64,000 nucleotides of DNA, from contig JAAONU010000010.1 of NCBI GenBank assembly GCA_012932295.1, positions 21,402,047 through 21,466,046 on the forward strand, read 5' to 3'. The translations under genes were made by a program, and so were the position numbers. The number at the start of each line of letters is the position of its first letter. Within the stretch, counting starts at the first letter, position 1. The stretch is from Cyclina sinensis. Taxonomy: Eukaryota > Mollusca > Bivalvia > Venerida > Veneridae. Positions 57,970-64,000 of the stretch are shown piece by piece. Under the pieces are notes generated by a model. The model was not told the origin of the DNA, made no database searches, and was given only the letters and a program-made list of their open reading frames with translations.

Positions 57970-59091
57970 CTGTGAATAAAAAGACCACAAAATGGTAAAA
58001 ATTTACATAGCAACTGTCATCAATTTTGAAATTCCTTATAACACAGGTATTTGTAACAGAAACCACCTATTTTTTTGGTCATTTTTATCATTCTCAATTC
58101 TCATCTTTTTTCAAGTTTCTGGAATCTCTTCTATGTTAATAAAGTGACATTTGTGTTCAAAGTTACTATCACTGTTTTGAAATATACATTAACCATTTGT
58201 TTCTAATCACAGAAAAACAAAAATTGCTTAGGTTATAGCTAAATTAAATGATTGCATATAACAGTTTCATTCCTACAGAACATAGTTGCAAAATGATAAA
58301 ATCTTTTTTGACTAGCCCAGTCTTTTATAAATTTTTAGTTAAACTTTGTATGATAATGCTTTGTATACTTTGAAGAAAACAATAGTATGTTATTATATCG
58401 AGAAAGTTACAATATTTCTAAACATATATAATGTTTCAAACATTTTTCATGACCATAAAATTTCCATTCTTTTTGAACACATATGTCACTTTAATTTTTC
58501 TAGGGGAGAATGCCAAAAAGGGCTGTCTGTTTCTTAATTTTACAGCAATTAAAACAATTATTTTTCTTGCATTTATTGTTGTACTTTTCTCAAACCATCG
58601 AGTCTTCTTGCACAATTTAGCATGTTTTTCATTTTGCTGTTAATCACTTTTTCTTGACAATGCCATTCTAGAAAGATATCATTGTGAAAAAAATTCTGTA
58701 ATCAGATTTTTTCAAGATTCTTAGGTTAAAATAATTAAACAGAACTGACTTGATTTTTGTATTATTATTCTGCTTACTACAACTTGTACATTTACCCAAT
58801 AAAGCTAAGTACAAATTTAGCATACTCTCACAGTAGGCAAGCTGAAGCACCTGTCAATGCTTTGCTTCATAAAAAGGCAAACTAAGGCACATCAATGGTT
58901 TGTCCTCCATGAAGGCAGTAAATAGACTGAAGCACCTGTTAGTGTTTAGCAACTTCAAAGGCAGACTGTGACACCTGGTAACGTTTTGCCCCACCAGGTG
59001 CAATAAGCAACATGAGGACCAAAGATTGCAGAAAACTTCCAATAGGTAATATATATGTGATAGCTGCATTTGAAAGGGAGAGAACTCTTAC

Positions 59092-59211
59092 CCTCTTGCT
59101 CTTCCGACAACCTCTTTCTTTTCAAGCCACAACTGTCCAGGGGCATATAATCCTCTATCATCTACTGAGTTATTATCTCCCTTCGTCAGAAATTTTACGG
59201 TACCATTTTCT
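59092..59211 (-). CDS. SEC11A: SEC11, exon 3 of those seen, catalytic Asp region
   Basis: Acceptor ATTTTTCAG| and donor AGAGG|GTAAGAG. It encodes [14 protein letters not shown], then [20 protein letters not shown] and VGRARG. The GDNN and DDRGLY motifs are signature blocks of SEC11; the Asp residues supply the acidic member of its Ser-His-Asp catalytic arrangement (family knowledge). Confidence 0.95.
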
Positions 59212-59457
59212 CTGAAAAATAAATATGAGCAAAGTGATAGGCTTGAAATACAGAGCACAAAAAAATGGACACAGTGGTTTTAAAAAAAAAATCTTCAATC
59301 AATTAAAAGTCTGAAATAAAGAAGTCCTTCAACAAACGAAACCTGCTTGGGTCAAGACAAACTGTTCAGAAGTGTAAACATAGGATTCCTGTTTTTGATA
59401 TACAAATGTCCATGTTTCTTATCCATCTAAAAAAACCATAAATGCAGCTTATATCTT

Positions 59458-59662
59458 TTAACCCTTAATTTTTGTAATGGATTTGTCCAGATTTGAATTT
59501 GGAACAGTCCATTCAAAGTTTAAGGGATTTCAATATCAAAATACAAAAGTTGAGCTACCAACAGTATAGAGCCTGGTCTGACTGCATGGATGTGCTGGCT
59601 GGCCTGGCTCTATACTGGTGGCAAAGGCTAATCACATTCAGTTCCAGCAGGTTAAGGGCTAA
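59458..59662 (+). mobile_element. MITE family C, copy 3
   Basis: Starts TTAACCCTTAATTTTTGTAA and ends CCAGCAGGTTAAGG. It shares the open frame and stem with the other two copies (TATAGAGCC..GGCTCTATA at about 59568-59616). It lacks the GAACATGCTG part of the left TIR. Located in a SEC11 intron, antisense to the gene. Confidence 0.85.
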
Positions 59663-59894
59663 ACCACAAAGTAATGTATAGACACTGGCTATTCGTTAGC
59701 TGCACATCTGTCAAAACTTGAATTCCACTGTTATTAAGGCTAGTAAAATAAACTTGCATTTTTTTTTTGACAGAGTTTCTGACACCTGATGAAGACCAAA
59801 AAATGCTTTCTCTCTGCCATTAATCCTCCTGAAATTTTTTTTCTAACAAAATCTTAATATCCATTTTCTGAATTTGACTTCTATTTCTTCTTAC

Positions 59895-60044
59895 TTTTCA
59901 TGAACCTTCAGTACTCTGTGTACAATAGGTATTTCCCTTCCCTCAATCTTGAACACAACAATTTCCCCTGCTCTGATTGGTTCCTCTCGATAATTGGTCA
60001 AAAACAACAGGTCTCCACGATAGAAGGCTGGTTCCATACTGCCA
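59895..60044 (-). CDS. SEC11A: SEC11, exon 2 of those seen, catalytic Ser and His
   Basis: Acceptor AATTTTCAG| and donor GAAAA|GTAAGAAG. With AG from the previous exon it begins [18 protein letters not shown], containing the nucleophilic Ser of the SGSMEP box, and ends with [19 protein letters not shown], containing the catalytic His (eukaryotic SEC11 uses His instead of the bacterial Lys). This is the active-site exon of the ER signal peptidase, which cleaves signal peptides from secretory proteins. Confidence 0.97.
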
Positions 60045-60769
60045 CTGAAAATTAAAGTGGAAATTTATCCAAGGTTTATACAGTAAGATTGACAAGTAAA
60101 ACCAAGTTAAAAGCATTTAAAATAGAAATATATCCAAGCCTTATACCTTAACTTTAAGAACCTTAAACCTTAACTTTAACAAAAACACCAAATTCATAGC
60201 ATTTAATGTGGAAATATATCAACACTTTATACCCTAAGATAAATTTGAGCTTTAAACAGTACAATTTGACAAATAATTATATATGAGCTTTACAATGAAA
60301 GAATCAATAAATGTACCAATTTCAAATGGAAATAAAGTGGAAATATACCTCAGCTTTGCATCTTGTGATATTACAAATAAATACATCAGAGCTGCACAAT
60401 GAAAGTATCAACAAATACATCAAGTTTCTTAAATAATGACAGTAAAATACAGTTATCTTCTTGAAAGGTCTTTTTAGAAGGTCTCCATTACACACTAAGA
60501 TTGCAACAGACATCTTGTAAATAAAGAACTGTTTCCTAAAACATTAAATATTTGAAGAACAAAAATCATGGCAAACTATGGTTCAATTACTGTCACAGTA
60601 ATTACCCTAAAAGAATGAATTCTAGGCCCAGAATAATTCCTTGCCTTGACCACACAAGAAATTTCTCATTGTCATTTTAAGTAGTGATAGCCTGCAATGA
60701 CTACAGATGTGACTTATCCTTCATACAGTAAACATTGTACTTATGACATCTGATTTTTACTATACTTAC

Positions 60770-60879
60770 CTAAGCACCACAACAATCGGACTTTCACTGC
60801 CTGTTACTACCATTAAACCTTTCCATATCATCAGGGCTGACGATACTATCATACCAAAGTTGAGAAATTGGTAGTACAA
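60770..60879 (-). CDS. SEC11A: SEC11, first exon seen, N-terminal TM
   Basis: Acceptor TTTCTATTTTCAG| and donor CTTAG|GTAAG. It encodes [20 protein letters not shown], then [17 protein letters not shown], the membrane anchor of SEC11. All five exons add to 162 residues, against about 179 in the animal family, so a short first exon with the start Met and the ..DVRRMNKRQ-type segment is missing upstream. I could not find it between 60880 and the window end. Introns hold the 146-bp array, the 21-bp repeat, a SINE and a MITE. Confidence 0.95.
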
Positions 60880-61833
60880 CTGAAAATAGAAAGAAAAAAA
60901 ATGTCTATCTGAATTGTTTATCATTTGTACTGACAGCCAGTATGACCGAGGCCTGAAAGATTGATTTATTTCAGGCAGTCAAAAAGAAGAGTGATCGGCA
61001 GTGAAGAATCCTGAACCAGAGACTCCCTTAATATGTCTGCAAACTAAGTATATAAAATCAATACAGTACACGCAGCGCGGACTTTGACAACGAACACCTA
61101 TCCCCGCGGTTTAACTGTCCGTGTTGAGGACCAAAATGACCACTGCGTAAAGTGTTCATTTGTATAAAACATGGTGGTCAGCGCAGCCGTTCCAAATATT
61201 TTTTTGCCATTTGCGGAATAGGCAAACTGCAGCGGAAACCCTGCCTTTGTTTCTCCTTGGAACATAGTTTAACTTCTTTAAAATTCTGAAACTGTGGCGG
61301 TTGCAATTTTGTCCGTAATTCATTTATCCAGTAAACCCGAAGAGAAGTGTTGAAACTTAAGATCATTGCTCCATTATCTGTGATAGCAGTGTCTGTTTTT
61401 AATAATCACATACATTTATGCTCTAATCTAATCTGCCTAGTATAGTGGACACGAATTACGGAGGTTTCGTCACACTACCGGTTCGTCACACTTATTCATA
61501 TAGTAACAAAAAAGAGGTTTCGTCACACTGATATTATAGAATAATTCACACCTATTGTATATTAAATGCACCGCCAATTATTGATTGTTAAAGTAAAGGG
61601 TAAACAGTAATTAAGGATCGCTTTTGATTAAATTAAGGATGAAACAAACAATTAATTAGCGGCATATTGGTAACGTATTTTATAATGACTTTATGATAAT
61701 TAATGTGAACTGTCTTAACTTTAATTAATTGTTTGGTTTTAATGACATTGCAGTTTGTTTTGAAAGTGATGACTGCCATTCCAGAAAAAATGTATATAAT
61801 CGGCAAAAACAGGTTTGTTCCTCACTCCCAATC
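60880..61833. other. Interval between divergent SEC11 and PHD/FLYWCH/MULE genes
   Basis: A relatively GC-rich patch at about 61070-61170 (CACGCAGCGCGGACTTTGAC, CCCCGCGG) could be promoter or 5' UTR of SEC11. GGTTTCGTCACACT is repeated at about 61462 and 61517. A 62-codon open frame at 61178-61366 on the minus strand has no family match by eye. No first SEC11 exon was recognised. Confidence 0.45.
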
Positions 61834-61939
61834 ATGGATGAGTTTTACTGCATAGGTTGCTCGTTGATTGTGACTGCTAGGATGCATGCTATTTCATGCG
61901 ACGGGTGTGGAAATTGGCAGCATAGGCAATGTAAAAATG
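61834..61939 (+). pseudogene. First PHD-finger exon of the FLYWCH/MULE gene
   Basis: ATG at 61834; reads FYCIGCSLIV, then AISCDGCGNWQHRQCKNG, ending in phase 1 at AAATG|GTATGT. Cys-x2-Cys, Cys-x2-Cys and His-x2-Cys are the first zinc ligands of a PHD-like C4HC3 finger; the last pair (WKCEGC) is in the next exon. PHD fingers usually read histone tails. The exon itself shows no lesion. Confidence 0.7.
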
Positions 61940-62219
61940 GTATGTTCATGTAGATTAGATTGTCCGATCTGTTTAATTGATAATTAAATTGTTTAATTGA
62001 TAATTAATTGTTTATTGATTTTGTGATATTTTGTACATTTTATTCAATGCAGCTTACCTTGCGACACAATCTGTCTTATTAAAATTACTCCTACTATTAT
62101 AAAATTAAATTATCTGAAATATTGGAATCCTTAATCGCCGTAGGATGATTATTGAAAGCGCCGCGAAGCGCCAAATAAAATACATTTTGTTAGTAAACCT
62201 TGTTTTTTTATGATTGCAG

Positions 62220-62733
62220 GTAAATCAACAGGGGTTACGTCGAAGCAGTACAAGCTGATGAAAAAAGGCAGATTATCACTGGAATGGAAGTGTGAAGGTT
62301 GTAGTGCCGCATATGTCGATTCAGACGACATGCCTCCCGCCGAACTGGACGTCACAGCATCGCCAATTAGAATCCTGTCAACAACATTCACTATTAGGAC
62401 CGTAGATGCAGAGGACATCGCCGACGCCGACAACATCGTCGAACCGAAGATATCACCGACACTGACAACACCGCCGAAGATATCACCGATACCGACAACA
62501 TCGCCGACACTGACACCATTACCGACATCGACACTAACATCACTGACACCATCGAAGATCGCACCTTCGACACTGACATACCAGTAGCACCCCTGGACAC
62601 ATCTCTTCCGGATAGAGCTCTAGACGAAGACATTCCAGAAGATAGACCCGTTACATAGGAAATCGTTGAGACTGGAACTAAGCGAGGCGGGAGAAAACTC
62701 ATCAGTAGCGATGAATACACCTACACATCAAGG
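62220..62733 (+). pseudogene. Linker exon with PHD end and FLYWCH start
   Basis: Acceptor GATTGCAG|; begins GKSTGVTSKQYKLMKKG and SLEWKCEGC (end of PHD). A run of Asp/Thr/Ile codons (GACACCGAC-type, 62400-62560) follows after a 1-nt frameshift at about 62440. The restored frame gives VAPLDTSLPDRALDEDIPED, then the stop at 62656, then GTKRGGRKLISSDEYTYTSR, the first strand of the FLYWCH finger. The donor is AGG|GTAAGC in phase 0. The repetitive codons leave all three frames partly open. Confidence 0.65.
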
Positions 62734-62864
62734 GTAAGCAAAAATAACGTTTAAATTCTTCATGAATTGATAAAGAGCTAGGATAGATTTAGTGTGATTA
62801 GATTCAATATATAGTATAGTATTTGTTCTATTAGTATTAAAATATCCTATAAATATCATTTCAG

Positions 62865-63029
62865 CGCACAAATGGCTCGAGAACATACTGGACATGCAGC
62901 ATCAGGGGCAAGACACGCACATGCCATGCAAATGTAAAGCAGTTCGGCGACATATTTACACCCAGCATCAATGGTCATGAGCATCTGGCAGATCCAGGAG
63001 CTGCACATAAAGTGAAAATCGCTGCTAAG
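62865..63029 (+). pseudogene. FLYWCH zinc-finger exon
   Basis: Acceptor ATCATTTCAG|; 55 codons read TNGSRTYWTCSIRGKTRTCH, then ANVKQFGDIFTPSINGHEH. The W-x-C ... C-x-A ... H-x-H pattern is the FLYWCH signature (C2H2-type zinc binding). The natural end after AAG (phase 0, joining VKTVARENVF) is followed by GGAAGT, a donor with T changed to G. An alternative GT at 63034 would break the frame. Confidence 0.75.
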
Positions 63030-63153
63030 GGAAGTCAGTAGTACATGTATCCCGCCCGATTCATTATAAATTCTTCCAGTTTTCCTCATGCTTGATTAAA
63101 TTGTATTTCAGTGGAAATGAATTTTATTGACACTTATGCTTGTATATTCACAG

Positions 63154-63332
63154 GTTAAGACAGTGGCCAGAGAAAATGTATTCCGTCTGGCTGGTGACAT
63201 AGTTGAAACAGTAATGAAAGAGATGACGACATCAGATGAGTGGGACTGCCGAAACCAGACAATCTTTCACGGGCCGCAAATCTTCATCGCCAGAAGTTCA
63301 GACCAAAGGACCCAGTCACATTAGACTTCGAG
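63154..63332 (+). pseudogene. Exon between FLYWCH and MULE domain, frameshifted
   Basis: Acceptor ATATTCACAG| and donor GAG|GTAAGT. It reads VKTVARENVFRLAGDIVETV up to SDEWD. One base is then missing, and the coding text continues in another frame as LPKPDNLSRAANLHRQKFRP and KDPVTLDFE. This is the usual spacer of FLYWCH-MULE proteins. Confidence 0.7.
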
Positions 63333-63543
63333 GTAAGTACAATATATACATCTTCTATTGTACAGTACACCAATTTAGATCACAAGAGTTGCATTTTAAT
63401 GCATGAGATTCGATAATCAACTTCATGATGGCGCAAAACAACAAAAAAAAAAAATTAATTGAAATATTATTAGTTAATTACTAACTTTCTGATACATACC
63501 TTAACGTGTATCATAGGTATCAACCGTTTGTTTTACATTACAG

Positions 63544-63810
63544 ATTGAACGTGACTTCATAGGCGAAGACTTCTTACTTGATGACATCCGAATCGACGGT
63601 CAACGCCATATAATTTTCGGCACATCAGAACAGCTTCAGCAACTCCGGCAAGCAAAGAGGTGGTTTATGGACGGAACGTTCAAGCTTGTAAGAAAGCTAT
63701 TCTATCAACTGTCTACGATACATGCATTTGTTAAGAAAGGAGATGATGTAAAGCAGGTGCCTCTAGTCTACGTTTTGATGTCAAGACGATCTAAGCCAGA
63801 CTATGTAGCG
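63544..63810 (+). pseudogene. MULE transposase domain, N-terminal exon
   Basis: Acceptor TTTACATTACAG| and donor GTAGCG|GTAAGTG. The 89 codons are intact and read RWFMDGTFKLVRKLFYQLST, IHAFVKK and VPLVYVLMSRRSK-PDYVA. WFMDGTF contains the first catalytic Asp of the MULE RNase-H-like domain; the remaining residues lie beyond the window. The exon is phase 0 at both ends. Confidence 0.8.
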
Positions 63811-63861
63811 GTAAGTGAATATGAATTTTGTGTATATGTGTGCATGCGTGTGTGACAGATG

Positions 63862-63864
<3 letters not shown>

Positions 63865-63899
<35 letters not shown>

Positions 63900-63917
63900 C
63901 AGACAGACAGACAGACA
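63865..63917. repeat. (GA)n followed by (CAGA)n microsatellite
   Basis: About 13 GA units, an AAAGAGAGA interruption, then five CAGA units, just after the MULE exon donor. Confidence 0.97.
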
Positions 63918-64000
63918 TGTGCGATATTATTCTGTTCAATGCCTTTAGTTTTATGATTTCACTTGTTCTCGTCTTACACATGTTTACTGAATGCATTTCT

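Larger units (their letters stand above)
61834..63810 (+). pseudogene. PHD + FLYWCH + MULE-transposase gene, degraded
   Basis: Five exon-like blocks: 61834-61939, 62220-62733, 62865-63029, 63154-63332 and 63544-63810, continuing beyond the window. Domains in order are a PHD-type zinc finger, a Thr/Asp-rich linker, a FLYWCH zinc finger and the start of a MULE (Mutator-like) transposase domain. Four lesions: a 1-nt loss near 62437-62443 (frame 2 to frame 1); TAG at 62656-62658 before the FLYWCH box; GG instead of GT at the expected donor 63030-63031; and a 1-nt loss near 63244-63246 (exon length 179 instead of 180). FLYWCH-MULE proteins are common in molluscs as transposon-derived genes. This copy is either a decaying one or carries several sequence errors. 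Confidence 0.7.

Noticed and set aside
61178..61366. Minus-strand open frame considered as the missing SEC11 first exon
   Set aside because: Its sequence lacks the ..RRMNKRQ-type segment expected before LYYQ, and no matching donor is present.

Overview
The window looks like nuclear DNA of a bivalve mollusc. This is inferred from AT-rich intergenic DNA, small exons with GT..AG introns, mollusc-type interspersed repeats (monomer arrays around the phrase 'GGGAGATAATT', a 146-bp array, tRNA-derived SINEs), a CARD-NACHT receptor gene and a FLYWCH/MULE gene. No prokaryotic organisation, rRNA gene, functional tRNA gene or CRISPR array was seen. No database search was possible, so the species is not called.

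Layout. (1) 2.1-14.7 kb, + strand: a CARD-NACHT (NLR-like) gene. Two exons build a CARD, a 42-nt exon encodes a basic linker, and a long exon carries NACHT plus C-terminal region. The long exon has an in-frame stop and a frameshift, so this allele or assembly looks broken. Its introns hold a near-perfect 1,040-bp palindrome (3900-4939), a monomer-array element (5575-6832) and a 5'-truncated LINE on the minus strand (7215-9741). (2) 15-25.7 kb: mobile-element country. There is an inverted, larger copy of the same monomer-array element (15031-17500) with a 507-bp TIR element inserted in it, a decayed LINE tail (17762-18740) split by a TTAA-flanked MITE, a TIR element at 21.5-22.3 kb, a 1,685-bp TIR element with 7-bp target-site duplications, and one orphan Cys-bearing exon candidate on the minus strand. 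(3) 27.8-51.5 kb, + strand: a multi-span membrane protein gene (four coding exons seen, about 1,171 residues). Three hydrophobic segments and a Cys-bearing loop recall sarcospan, and are followed by a single 2.9-kb exon encoding a disordered tail of about 966 residues with PPxY and YxxM motifs. (4) 55.2-60.9 kb, minus strand: SEC11, the catalytic subunit of the signal peptidase complex, five coding exons with the first short exon not found; it converges on gene 3. (5) 61.8-63.8 kb, + strand: a PHD finger + FLYWCH + MULE-transposase gene with four independent lesions, running to the window edge.

The coding genes show no shared pathway; this is an ordinary gene-plus-repeat stretch of an invertebrate genome. 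The most distinctive signals are the huge palindrome; two related TTAA-flanked MITE families that each enclose a tRNA-like Pol III core and a GC hairpin; a 21-bp tandem repeat that extends the SEC11 reading frame straight through a splice donor; and the paired lesions in the NLR and FLYWCH/MULE genes. All exon boundaries were placed by eye from splice consensus, phase and protein-family resemblance.
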